From: JAAZLS01 sp964585925
GTDB lineage: Bacteria; Bacillota; Dethiobacteria; DTU022
Assembly (NCBI GenBank): GCA_964585925.1
Contig: CAZPFS010000028.1
Span: 1 to 23,798 of the forward strand
Direction: 5' to 3'
DNA: 23,798 nt
Below, one piece after another: positions 16,155-23,745 of this stretch. A model generated the notes under the pieces. The model saw nothing but the letters and a program-made list of their open reading frames with translations, had not been told where the DNA came from and did no database searches. Positions within the stretch are counted from its first letter, which is position 1, and each line of letters starts with the position of its first letter. Both the position numbers and the translations under genes were made by a program.

Positions 16155-16616
16155 TCATTCACCGTACACCCATGATTCCATTTCCTGCCGATAGGAGATG
16201 ATCTCGCCTTCCCGGAAAAATAGCCCAATTTCGCGAAGAGCGCTTTCGGTTGAATCTGAAGCATGAACCACGTTGTTACCGGTAAACATGGCCAAATCGC
16301 CTCTAATAGACCCGGGAGCCGCGTTTTGGGGATTGGTTTCACCCACCAGTTTGCGAACGACCGCCACCGCCTGATCGCCTTCCCAGACCATGGCCACTGC
16401 CGGACCGGAGGTGATAAACGCGATCAAACCATCATAAAAACCTTTTCCCTGGTGCTCGGCATAATGGCGGGCCGCCAGTTCGGGGGAGGCCTGCATCATT
16501 TTCAGGGCAACCAATTTCAATCCTTTGGACTCCAGCCGTTTGATTATTTCCCCCACCAACAGCCTTTGCACCGCATCGGGTTTTATCATTACAAAAGTTC
16601 TTTCTCTGCCTTTCAC
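16155..16616 (-). CDS. ndk: Nucleoside diphosphate kinase
   Basis: This enzyme passes the gamma phosphate of ATP to nucleoside diphosphates through a phosphohistidine. The protein has 153 residues, with RTFVMIKPDAVQR at the N-terminus (Lys12) and GNNVVHASDS with the catalytic His118. Arg, Asn and the Kpn-loop region (residues 92-105) look intact. Start choice: GGGAGG at 16626-16631 is followed after eight bases by GTG 16616. The ATG at 16631 overlaps that Shine-Dalgarno, so GTG gives the better start and a family-like N-terminus. A good promoter lies at 16664-16691, so the gene is probably transcribed on its own. An 8-base motif TGATCGCA flanks the -10 box on both sides. Confidence 0.95.
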   Translation of the reverse strand: MKGRERTFVMIKPDAVQRLLVGEIIKRLESKGLKLVALKMMQASPELAARHYAEHQGKGFYDGLIAFITSGPAVAMVWEGDQAVAVVRKLVGETNPQNAAPGSIRGDLAMFTGNNVVHASDSTESALREIGLFFREGEIISYRQEMESWVYGE

Positions 16617-16663
16617 CGATCTGCCTCCCATAACTGTTTAAATCTACCTGATGTATTGATCGC

Positions 16664-16691
16664 ATTATATACTGATCGCAATTCACTCCAA
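16664..16691 (-). promoter_or_regulatory. Promoter of ndk with flanking 8-bp repeats
   Basis: On the minus strand TTGGAG (16691-16686) and a perfect TATAAT (16669-16664) are 16 bases apart. Plus-strand TGATCGCA lies at 16658-16665 and 16673-16680, overlapping and preceding the -10 box, and once more at 16752-16759. These could be operator copies. Confidence 0.65.
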
Positions 16692-16771
16692 TTATATAAA
16701 TTATATAAGACCCTGTCAGGTCTCAGGCCAACCACCCAAACAGGTCTTCTATGATCGCAAGCATTTTAATA

Positions 16772-17146
16772 TCAAGCAGTCTTATGTTGGAGTTCCACAT
16801 TGAATATCCCGCGTTTTATTTCCCGGGCGGTCATATTTTTTGCAGAAAATTTCTGTTTAAGATAATCGCACGACACCCATGGATCAACGGTTTGACCACA
16901 TGTAAACACATCTACCGCAGCGTATCCAAATTCCGGCCAAGTGTGTATGGCCAGATGGGATTCGGAGATTACCACTACGCCGCTGACCCCCTGAGGGCTA
17001 AATCGGTGGAATACCGTCTCCCTTACCTCCGCCCCCGCTTCCAGGGCGGCTGCCACCATGTTTCGCTTTATGGAATCGGTGTTGTTTAATATTTCCGGTG
17101 TGCAGCCGTAGAATTCTGCCAAAATATGACGGCCCAAAGCGCTCAT
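16772..17146 (-). CDS. speD: S-adenosylmethionine decarboxylase proenzyme
   Basis: This pyruvoyl enzyme decarboxylates S-adenosylmethionine to supply aminopropyl groups for spermidine. The 124-residue proenzyme is the short prokaryotic type (SpeD/SpeH, class 1B). It cleaves itself between Glu62 and Ser63 in ISESHLAIHTWPE, turning Ser63 into the pyruvoyl group; His68 and Cys83 (FTCG) complete the processing and active site. AAGGAGG lies before ATG 17146 and a promoter is at 17191-17218. No spermidine synthase, arginine decarboxylase or agmatinase gene is near, so the gene stands alone. The product name is secure from the processing site and length. Confidence 0.95.
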   Translation of the reverse strand: MSALGRHILAEFYGCTPEILNNTDSIKRNMVAAALEAGAEVRETVFHRFSPQGVSGVVVISESHLAIHTWPEFGYAAVDVFTCGQTVDPWVSCDYLKQKFSAKNMTAREIKRGIFNVELQHKTA

Positions 17147-17190
17147 TCTAATACCTCCTTGTTATTTTTTTTTTTGAAAACATCCTTAAG

Positions 17191-17218
17191 ATTTTAACAG
17201 ACTAAACAGAAAAGTCAA
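17191..17218 (-). promoter_or_regulatory. Promoter of speD
   Basis: TTGACT (17218-17213) and TAAAAT (17196-17191) on the minus strand are 16 bases apart and about 45 bases upstream of the start codon. Confidence 0.65.
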
Positions 17219-17331
17219 TGCCCCAGCCCGGCAGTGTAAGGTTATGTAAGTTGACTATTGCAAGATATCGCGGTATTTGTTAGTATATAGTTGTTACGTT
17301 GCCAGGCATAGCTTTAACCCGTAATATCCTT

Positions 17332-17357
17332 CTTTTTTAGGATAAAACCTAAAAAAG
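17332..17357. repeat. Perfect 10-bp inverted repeat in the acyl-CoA synthetase leader
   Basis: CTTTTTTAGG and CCTAAAAAAG are separated by ATAAAA. No T-run follows on the plus strand (GGGGATTT instead), so termination is doubtful and a protein-binding or leader-RNA role is possible. Confidence 0.5.
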
Positions 17358-17529
17358 GGGGATTTACACTGTCTGTGCACAATTGCCATGATGTTGGCAA
17401 TAAAGTTAATTTTTAGAAATTGGCACGATTGGCGGTGTAATCGCACTATTATTGCTCCATTTATACATTGTACGTCATATCTGCTAAATGCTTCGGCAAC
17501 ACCAACACTAATCTAATAAGGGGTGTACA

Positions 17530-19653
17530 ATGGGCAACTTGGATTTTTTCTTCAAACCAGAACATGTAGCTGTAATAGGGGCTTCCCGATCGCCGGAAAA
17601 AGTTGGGTATTCCATACTCTACAATCTTGTTCACTGTGGTTTCAAGGGCAAGATTTACCCGATCAACCCACGGGAAGACGAGATACTGGGACTGAAATGT
17701 TACCAGGATATCAGCCAGGTTGGCTCACCGGTCGATCTGGCTATTATTTCGATCCCGTCAAGGCATGCCCTTGCTGTGGCTAAATCCTGCGGGGAAGCGG
17801 GCGTGAAAGGCCTGATCGTACTGACCGCCGGTTTCAAAGAAGTGGGCGGTGAAGGTGTCCAGAGAGAAGAAGAGTTGATCCGTATTTGCCGCCAGTATAA
17901 CATGCGTTTGATGGGTCCCAACTGTGTTGGCCTCATTGATACCCATGCTCCGATCAATGGTTCTTTTTCTAAAGGTTTCCCCAAAACCGGCAATGTTTCC
18001 TTTATATCACAGAGCGGGGCCATGCTGGTGTCTATTATCGACTGGAGTACCTTTGCGGATCTCGGTTTCTCCCGTTTTATCAGTATGGGAAACAAGCCTG
18101 ACCTGGATGAGATTGATTTTATCGAAGCCTGCGCCGACGATCCCAATACCAATGTAATTCTGGTATACTTAGAGGATATTTCTGATGGAGATAAATTTAT
18201 CAGAATCTGCAGCAAAGCCAGCAAGAAAAAACCTATAGTTGTCTTAAAATCCGGGATCAGCGAATCAGGGGCCAAAGCTGCCAGCTCGCACACCGGTGCG
18301 CTGGCCGGCAGCGACAAAGCCTATGACACTGCTTTCCGGCAATGCGGGGTAATCAGGGTAGATACAATGGATGAGCTGTTTGATCTGGCTAAAGCCTTTT
18401 CCACCCAGCCTTTGCCTAAGGGCAACCGGGTAGCCATTGTCACCAACTCCGGCGGCCCGGCCATAGTGGCCACCGATGCCATTGAAGAGCAGGGGCTGGC
18501 GATGGCCCGATTCAACCCGGAAACGATAAATGCTTTCCGGGAAAATCTTCCAGCCGAATCCAACATCCACAACCCGATAGACCTTTTAGGCGATGCCAAA
18601 GCAGATCGCTTCCGATTTGCCTTAGAAAAAGCACTGGCCGATGAAAACACCGACAGTGCCCTGGTTTTGATTTGCCCCACCACAGTGGCGGAACCTGAGG
18701 AAACAGCCCGGGCAATCATCGACATGCGCAAAAAATATCCGACCAAACCAATATTTGCGGTGTATATGGGCGGAGGCGCCCTCAAGGAGGGCAAGGATAT
18801 TTTAACCGAAGCTTCCGTACCCACCTACACCTTCCCCGAGCCCCCTGTTCGAACCCTGGAAGGTATGATCAGCTATTCCAAAATAAGGAGTTCCAATCAC
18901 CAGTTGCCGACTTTCAATTTTAATGACCTTGATTCTGGGCAGGTCAATGATATCGTGGAAAATGCACGCAAAGATCGCCGCACAGCACTTCTGGGATATG
19001 AAGCTGCCGGCATCCTGAGCGCCTACGGCATCCCCTCCACCAAGGTCCTTCTGGCCACTTCCGCGCAGGAAGCCGGCCAGATCAGCGACGAGATTGGTTA
19101 TCCGGTGGTTTTGAAAATTTGTTCTCCCGAGATTGCACATAAATCCGATGTCGGCGGGGTAAAGATAGGACTCAAGGACCGGCGCCAGGTGGAGGAAGCT
19201 TTTACCAAAATGATGGAATCAGTGAAAGGTCACCTGCCCGATGCCCGTATTTATGGAATTGAGGTTTCCAATATGGCGGAGGAAGGAACTGAGTTGATTA
19301 TCGGGCTGACCCGGGATCCGCAATTTGGACCGATGATCGTATTTGGCCTGGGCGGCATTTATGTCAACCTGTTCGAAGATGTTTCTTTCAGGCTGGCCTC
19401 TCACCTAACCACCAGCAGCTCAATCCGGGAAATGATTTCCGAAACCAAGGCCTATACCCTGTTAAAGGGCTTCCGGGGAGAAAAACCCGGGGATATGGAT
19501 GCGCTGGTAAATGCTATAGCCAGGGTGGCGCGGTTGTCGCTCGACCAGGATAACATTTCCGAAATGGACATTAACCCGATCAGAGTTTATCCCCACGGAG
19601 TCACTGCATTGGATGTGAAGATAACCCTGAGCGAAAATAACCGTAAGCAGTAA
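17530..19653 (+). CDS. ADP-forming acyl-CoA synthetase (fused alpha-beta)
   Basis: This enzyme converts an acyl-CoA, ADP and phosphate to the free acid, ATP and CoA, or runs in reverse. The 707-residue protein fuses alpha and beta subunits: CoA-binding domain (10-135, VAVIGASRSPEKVGY), succinyl-CoA-ligase-like domains (150-460) with the phosphohistidine loop SSHTGALAG (His254), then an ATP-grasp domain (about 490-700, YPVVLKICSPEIAHKSDVGG). An AAGGGGTG site precedes ATG 17530. Archaea and some fermenting bacteria make ATP this way from acetyl-CoA or the acyl-CoAs of amino-acid breakdown. Substrate preference (acetyl, aryl, branched-chain, or an acyl-CoA from aromatic breakdown) cannot be read from sequence. 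Membership of the related protein-acetyltransferase (Pat) family is unlikely, because no GNAT domain is fused. Confidence 0.9.
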   Translation: MGNLDFFFKPEHVAVIGASRSPEKVGYSILYNLVHCGFKGKIYPINPREDEILGLKCYQDISQVGSPVDLAIISIPSRHALAVAKSCGEAGVKGLIVLTAGFKEVGGEGVQREEELIRICRQYNMRLMGPNCVGLIDTHAPINGSFSKGFPKTGNVSFISQSGAMLVSIIDWSTFADLGFSRFISMGNKPDLDEIDFIEACADDPNTNVILVYLEDISDGDKFIRICSKASKKKPIVVLKSGISESGAKAASSHTGALAGSDKAYDTAFRQCGVIRVDTMDELFDLAKAFSTQPLPKGNRVAIVTNSGGPAIVATDAIEEQGLAMARFNPETINAFRENLPAESNIHNPIDLLGDAKADRFRFALEKALADENTDSALVLICPTTVAEPEETARAIIDMRKKYPTKPIFAVYMGGGALKEGKDILTEASVPTYTFPEPPVRTLEGMISYSKIRSSNHQLPTFNFNDLDSGQVNDIVENARKDRRTALLGYEAAGILSAYGIPSTKVLLATSAQEAGQISDEIGYPVVLKICSPEIAHKSDVGGVKIGLKDRRQVEEAFTKMMESVKGHLPDARIYGIEVSNMAEEGTELIIGLTRDPQFGPMIVFGLGGIYVNLFEDVSFRLASHLTTSSSIREMISETKAYTLLKGFRGEKPGDMDALVNAIARVARLSLDQDNISEMDINPIRVYPHGVTALDVKITLSENNRKQ

Positions 19654-19701
19654 ATCAGCGGAATTGGAATCGTATTTATGGTTAACCAAATTAACCCGGT
19701 G

Positions 19702-19737
19702 AATGTTAGAGCAGGCTGTTCAGCCTGCTTTAACATT
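19702..19737. terminator. Long hairpin between convergent acyl-CoA synthetase and trkH genes
   Basis: AATGTTAGAGCAGGCT pairs with AGCCTGCTTTAACATT around a GTTC loop, 16 pairs including one G-T. It lies between two convergent genes and probably works in both directions, although no clean T-run follows outside the stem. Confidence 0.55.
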
Positions 19738-19784
19738 ATAAATCCCTACAGAACCTCTACCATTATCACTTGTCTATTGAAAAA

Positions 19785-21248
19785 TCAAACCCTGCGTGCA
19801 AACAGTCTGGCCGCGGGAAGCAGCAGAACCAGCACCGTGTAAATTTCCAGACGGCCCATGATCATCATCAGGCTGAGCAGGGCAATCCCCGCCGGTGGAA
19901 TGGCCTGATAGGTAAACATCGGCCCTACCTGCCCCAGGCCCGGGCCGACATTGCCCAGGGTGGAAGCTACCGCCGAAGCAGAGGTTATAAAGTCCAGACC
20001 CATCCCGGTTAAGACCAGTGTTGAAATGACAAAAAACATAATATATAAAAAGCTGAACCCGGCTACCCCCCGCATCGTATCTTCCGAAAGGGGTTGTCCT
20101 CCCAATTTGATGGTACTGATGGCCGAAGGGTGTACCATCCGGTAGAGCTCCCGGTAGGCATATTTAAACAGAATCAGCAGCCGCACCTGTTTTATGGCCC
20201 CCGCGGTAGATCCCCCGCAGCCCCCCACAAACATCAGGAAAAATAGCAGCGTCCGGGCAAAGTGGGGCCAGGCATCAAAATTGGCGGTGGCAAAACCGGT
20301 GGTGGTAACTATGGATACCACCTGAAATGCACCCAAACGCAGTGCCTCCATAATACTTCCGGCAAATTTAGGATAAATATTAATGGTGATCAATACAATA
20401 GCCGCGGCAGTGGTGAAAAAATAAAAACGCAGTTCTTCATTTCCGGTTACATTTTCAAAATCCCTTTTGATCATACGGTAATAAAGGGTAAAGTTTATTC
20501 CAGCAGCAAACATAAAAACGGTTATTATTATTTCAGCAGCTGGATTATGCAAAAAACCCACACTGGTATTGAATGTGGAAAATCCGCCGGTAGCCAAGGT
20601 GGCCAATGTATGAGCCAGAGAATTAAAAAAATCCACGCCGCTTAACACCAGCAGTATTGTTTGCAAAACAGTTAATCCCAAGTAAATCAGCCATAGGCGG
20701 CGGGCAGTCTCCACAACCCTTGGAACCAGCCGCTCACTGACCGGCCCCGGAACCTCCGCCCTGAACATGGCCAAGCTGCGAAAACCAAACCGGGGCAAAA
20801 CAGCCACAGTCAATACAATGATCCCCATTCCCCCCAGCCACTGGGTGAAAGCGCGCCAGAACAACAGCCCCCGGGGGAGAGACTCCACATCTCCGATCAG
20901 TGTGGCTCCGGTGGTGGTGAACCCGGAAATAGCTTCAAAAAAAGCATAGAGGTAGCTGCCGTCAAACAGGCCGTAAAAATAATAGGGCAGCGCTCCGCAC
21001 AGCCCCGCTAAAAACCAGGCCAGGGCAACCAAGGAGAAACTTTCCACAAGCGACAGCTGTTCGGGACGATAAGGCCGGAACAGCCTGTACAGCAACATGC
21101 CGGCCGCTGCGGTCACCAGTACCGACCATGTAAAAGCAGGCAGATCCTCACCCCCGTCCACCAGGGGCCATATTATTGAAACAAACATAGTCACTGACAG
21201 GCATAACAGAAAAATGCCCAAAAGGTAACAAACCCGCAGGCGGCGCAT
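19785..21248 (-). CDS. trkH: Trk potassium uptake channel subunit TrkH/KtrB
   Basis: This is the K+-translocating membrane subunit of the Trk/Ktr system. The 487-residue protein has the four membrane-pore-membrane repeats of the family. Their filter segments read SGFTTTGATL, TLATGGFSTF, VTTTGFATAN and STLGNVGPGL, each with the conserved glycine that lines the K+ path. Length matches TrkH (about 480) rather than the shorter KtrB. AAGGAG sits seven bases before ATG 21248. The trkA stop is 19 bases upstream, so both subunits are made from one transcript. The regulatory subunit opens the channel on nucleotide binding. Function is well supported; the coupling ion (H+ or Na+) is not determined. Confidence 0.95.
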   Translation of the reverse strand: MRRLRVCYLLGIFLLCLSVTMFVSIIWPLVDGGEDLPAFTWSVLVTAAAGMLLYRLFRPYRPEQLSLVESFSLVALAWFLAGLCGALPYYFYGLFDGSYLYAFFEAISGFTTTGATLIGDVESLPRGLLFWRAFTQWLGGMGIIVLTVAVLPRFGFRSLAMFRAEVPGPVSERLVPRVVETARRLWLIYLGLTVLQTILLVLSGVDFFNSLAHTLATLATGGFSTFNTSVGFLHNPAAEIIITVFMFAAGINFTLYYRMIKRDFENVTGNEELRFYFFTTAAAIVLITINIYPKFAGSIMEALRLGAFQVVSIVTTTGFATANFDAWPHFARTLLFFLMFVGGCGGSTAGAIKQVRLLILFKYAYRELYRMVHPSAISTIKLGGQPLSEDTMRGVAGFSFLYIMFFVISTLVLTGMGLDFITSASAVASTLGNVGPGLGQVGPMFTYQAIPPAGIALLSLMMIMGRLEIYTVLVLLLPAARLFARRV

Positions 21249-21267
21249 CACGTTACTCCTTAAATAA

Positions 21268-22680
21268 TTAATTTTTCTTTTCCAGGCCGGGTATACGTTC
21301 TTTGATATGATTTGGCCGGTTCTTGCCATTCCTTCCGCTGCCAAAATAGCGATCGAGGGATTGGCTGATTTCAGGAAGCATAAAGATCACCAGATGATCT
21401 TCTCTTTCCAGCCGGGTGCTTCCATGGGGCACGATGACTTTGCCTTCCCGGATGATTGCCCCGATCAGCAAACCGCGGGGTAAGTTAGCCTCGGAAAGTT
21501 TGCGGCCTACAACCCGGGCCGATTCGGGGAGGATCAGTTCCACAATTTCCGCTTGTTCATCCTCTAAAATGGATAAAGAGATAATTTCTTCCCTTTTGGT
21601 CAGGCTCAGGATCTGGGAGGCGGCTACCAACCGGGGGTTGACTACCGAATCGATGCCCAGGATATGGTAAACCGGAGTATACTGGGGGTCCTTGACCTCG
21701 GAGATGATCTTTTTAATTCCCTGTTGCTTTGACAGGGCCGAAATCAACAAATTGGTACGATCGTCGCCGGTGACCGCTACCACCGCATCAGCCTGCTGAA
21801 TTTCCTCTTGTTCAAAACAAGCCAGATCGGTAACATCGCCGTTCAGCACCAGGGTGTGTTTCAGCTCCTGGCTCAGTTCCTCGCAGCGCTCCCGATCCTT
21901 CTCCAGTAAAACTGCCGTAAAGGGGTTGGGGCTGGTTTCAAGAAGCAAAGCCAGTTGGAAGGCAATCATCCCGCCGCCCAGAATGGCTACCCGCCGAATG
22001 CGGGTTTTTTCGTGATGAAGCAACCAACTGATATCTTTTAAAACCTCGGTGCTGCCGGAAATATAAACCTTATCCCCCGGCAAAATAACATCATTTCCCG
22101 CTGGAACAATAAACCCGCTGCGGGGGTTGTTTATACCCACCACAATACACCCCGGAGGAAAGGCCAACCCGGAGAGCGGTTTACCGGTAATGCCTGTCTC
22201 CTCGCCTATGGTAAGTCCCAACATCATTACCTTGCCCTGGTAAAAATATTCAATATCACTGGCCTCGGGAAAGTGGAGTATCTTCGAAATTTCCGAGGCG
22301 GCGGCCCGCTCAGGATTTATCACAATATCGATCCCGATCTGTTCCTGCGATAGAACGGCGGAATCCTGTAAATAGTCGGCGTCACGGACCCTGCCCACCG
22401 TAATGGAAACACCAAAATGTTTGGCCAGCATACAGGAAATAATATTGATTTCATCTATTTCTGTGACCGCAATCAGCATATCGGCTTTTTTTATGCCGGC
22501 TTTTTCCAGAATGGCCGCATTGGCCCCGTTTCCCTCGACAACCATGATGTCCAGAGCATCATTTAACTTGCGCGCCTGGTCACCGTTTTTCTCAACAACC
22601 ACTACATCCTGGTTGTTTTCTGAAAGGCTGCGGGCCAGCTCAAAGCCAACGCCGCCCCCTCCGATGATAATAATATACAA
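21268..22680 (-). CDS. trkA: Trk potassium uptake regulatory subunit TrkA
   Basis: This cytosolic ring protein gates TrkH in response to NAD(H)/ATP-type ligands. The 470-residue protein has two tandem RCK units (TrkA-N plus TrkA-C twice), the full TrkA layout. The first Rossmann motif is IIIIGGGGVGFELA at the N-terminus, with the acidic VVVVEKN strand end. The second begins RVAILGGGMIAFQLA near residue 230, where the third glycine is replaced, suggesting weaker nucleotide binding. Start: the family begins at IIIIG, and TTG 22680 lies eight bases after AAGGAAG; the longer frame to 22746 adds residues with no family match. trkH follows. A good promoter lies at 22817-22845 and a hairpin lies at the very 5' end of the leader. 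Confidence 0.93.
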   Translation of the reverse strand: MYIIIIGGGGVGFELARSLSENNQDVVVVEKNGDQARKLNDALDIMVVEGNGANAAILEKAGIKKADMLIAVTEIDEINIISCMLAKHFGVSITVGRVRDADYLQDSAVLSQEQIGIDIVINPERAAASEISKILHFPEASDIEYFYQGKVMMLGLTIGEETGITGKPLSGLAFPPGCIVVGINNPRSGFIVPAGNDVILPGDKVYISGSTEVLKDISWLLHHEKTRIRRVAILGGGMIAFQLALLLETSPNPFTAVLLEKDRERCEELSQELKHTLVLNGDVTDLACFEQEEIQQADAVVAVTGDDRTNLLISALSKQQGIKKIISEVKDPQYTPVYHILGIDSVVNPRLVAASQILSLTKREEIISLSILEDEQAEIVELILPESARVVGRKLSEANLPRGLLIGAIIREGKVIVPHGSTRLEREDHLVIFMLPEISQSLDRYFGSGRNGKNRPNHIKERIPGLEKKN

Positions 22681-22774
22681 ACTAATTCTTCCTTTCCCGA
22701 CCGGCCGTCTGGCAAATAATTTACATAAAAAACCCGGTAATACCATTTAACCCGGCCCTGGTTTTTATACATAC

Positions 22775-22809
22775 GTAAACCAGCGCCAGTTTCCCGGACG
22801 CTGGGTTAC
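22775..22809 (-). promoter_or_regulatory. Hairpin at the 5' end of the trkA leader
   Basis: GTAACCCAGCG and CGCTGGTTTAC pair over 11 positions with one mismatch. The stem begins at the predicted transcription start (about 22810), so it may protect the RNA 5' end or bind a regulator. Confidence 0.45.
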
Positions 22810-22816
22810 ACCTGGA

Positions 22817-22845
22817 ATTATATTTCAATTACTTGTTTCCGGCAA
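22817..22845 (-). promoter_or_regulatory. Promoter of trkA-trkH
   Basis: TTGCCG (22845-22840) and a perfect TATAAT (22822-22817) on the minus strand are 17 bases apart. The leader to TTG 22680 is about 130 bases. Confidence 0.65.
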
Positions 22846-22957
22846 CCACAAAATTAGCCCGGTCAGACTTAATTTTACGTAATATATTTACGATGGCAGC
22901 CTAAAACCTTGGCAGCTTCATTATTATTCCCGTTTTTATAAGTGAGTGATCGCGCCC

Positions 22958-22986
22958 TTGCTACCTTCGGGGCAATGAATTATAAT
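22958..22986 (+). promoter_or_regulatory. Promoter of tRNA-Pro
   Basis: TTGCTA at 22958-22963 and a perfect TATAAT at 22981-22986 are 17 bases apart and end 11 bases before the mature tRNA 5' end. Confidence 0.75.
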
Positions 22987-22997
22987 ATAGATGTCGT

Positions 22998-23074
22998 CGG
23001 GGCGTGGCGCAGCTTGGTAGCGCGCTTGACTGGGGGTCAAGAGGTCGCAGGTTCAAATCCTGTCGCTCCGACCA
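22998..23074 (+). tRNA. tRNA-Pro (anticodon GGG)
   Basis: A 77-base tRNA with encoded CCA. The acceptor CGGGGCG pairs with CGCTCCG, with one G-T pair. The anticodon stem CTTGA/TCAAG carries loop CTGGGGG, giving anticodon GGG. The T-arm is GCAGGTTCAAATCCTGT. Its 3' end is a common integration site for tyrosine recombinases, and an integrase remnant lies 145 bases downstream. Confidence 0.95.
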
Positions 23075-23087
23075 TTATTTATAAGGG

Positions 23088-23165
23088 TTTTTAGGGTTTA
23101 GAACATCCTGCTAACTTAAGCATTACAGCAACCCTACAGCAACATACTTAACTAAACCCTAAAAA
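23088..23165. repeat. 14-bp inverted repeat and 11-bp direct repeats beside tRNA-Pro
   Basis: TTTTTAGGGTTTAG (23088-23101) is exactly complementary to CTAAACCCTAAAAA (23152-23165). Between the arms TACAGCAAC is repeated at 23124-23132 and 23135-23143, an 11-base period. Such repeats next to an integrase and a tRNA are typical of arm-type recombinase sites, although the inverted repeat could also fold in RNA. Confidence 0.6.
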
Positions 23166-23211
23166 TAAACCAGGGTTGCAGCCCTGGCAGTAAAAATGTT
23201 TTTTTAGTTAG

Positions 23212-23237
23212 CCCTTCTTTTATGGAAGGGTTTTTCT
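23212..23237 (+). terminator. Probable terminator between tRNA-Pro and the integrase remnant
   Basis: CCCTTC and GGAAGGG form a short stem around TTTTAT, followed on the plus strand by TTTTTCTTTCTTT. The stem overlaps the last codons of the integrase remnant. Confidence 0.5.
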
Positions 23238-23744
23238 TTCTTTGAGTACATCATTCATCTTTTCTGCTGCTTTCTGTTTTAACTCCGGGAACACATGAGA
23301 ATAAATATCTAATGTTGTAGTGATTTTATTGTGTCCCAGAATTTCTTGAACCACCTTTGGGTGTTCACCAATTGAAAGCATTATCGTTGCAAACGTATGC
23401 CTTACATCGTGAAAACGCTTTTTGGGTAACCCTGCATTAACAAGTAATTTTTCAAAATGCCTGGTAAAATTTCTTGGGTCTATAGGATTACCATCTTCTA
23501 AACAAAAGACCAAACCATTTTCACTGTATGCTTCACCAAGAAACAATTTTTCTTGATTCTGTTTTGCTTTATGAGATTTTAGCTCAATTAATATATCACC
23601 AGGTATTGGTACTGTTCTTATAGAATTAACAGTTTTCGGTTCTTGAAATATTAATTTCGTTTTTTTGGGTCCACCTTCATCGTTCTTAACCCTAGCTAAA
23701 GATTGTTTAACATTTAACACCGAATTTTTAAAGTCTATATCCTG
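23220..23744 (-). pseudogene. Tyrosine-type (phage/ICE) integrase, C-terminal fragment
   Basis: The reading frame keeps only the C-terminal catalytic part of a tyrosine recombinase of the Tn916/phage type. Numbered from GTG 23720, the 166-residue frame shows EPKTVNSIRTVPIP (the catalytic Lys region), HDVRHTFAT (His104, Arg107), LGH (His130) and the nucleophile Tyr140 in LDIYSHVFPEL. Family homology continues upstream of the GTG (DIDFKNSVLNVKQSL) to about 23744, where it stops abruptly and a TAA follows in frame. The N-terminal arm-binding and core-binding domains and the first catalytic Arg are missing, so the GTG is not a real start and the protein cannot recombine. The region is clearly richer in A+T than its neighbours. 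It points towards tRNA-Pro, the likely attachment site. Confidence 0.85.
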
Positions 23745-23745
23745 C

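Larger units (their letters stand above)
17147..17529. other. Divergent intergenic region between speD and the acyl-CoA synthetase gene
   Basis: These 383 bases hold no gene. The speD promoter is at 17191-17218. For the plus-strand gene, TTGACT at 17251-17256 with TATTTG 17 bases on is a weak candidate. The leader has an A/T-rich perfect stem CTTTTTTAGG / CCTAAAAAAG (17332-17357) and a second stem ATTGCCA / TGGCAAT (17382-17401). Neither has a T-tail that would make it a terminator. A long structured 5' leader is possible. Confidence 0.45.
22681..22997. other. Divergent region between trkA and tRNA-Pro
   Basis: These 317 bases hold no gene. They contain the trkA promoter (22817-22845), its leader hairpin (22775-22809) and the tRNA-Pro promoter (22958-22986). 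I looked for a c-di-AMP (ydaO-type) riboswitch, common before K+ transporter genes, and did not recognise one. Confidence 0.5.

Noticed and set aside
16638..16760. A hairpin AGACC/GGTCT between speD and ndk as the speD terminator
   Set aside because: The stem is only five pairs and the downstream sequence is A/T-mixed rather than a T-run; several alternative pairings exist, so it is not annotated.
17421..17437. Sigma-54 promoter (TGGCACG followed by GGC) before the acyl-CoA synthetase gene
   Set aside because: The GG and GC elements are separated by 8 bases instead of the required 10, and the TTGC element is missing.
22681..22810. c-di-AMP riboswitch or terminator (CCGGGTTTTTT) in the trkA leader
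   Set aside because: No ydaO-type core could be recognised, and no upstream complement to the CCGGG stem exists on the same strand.
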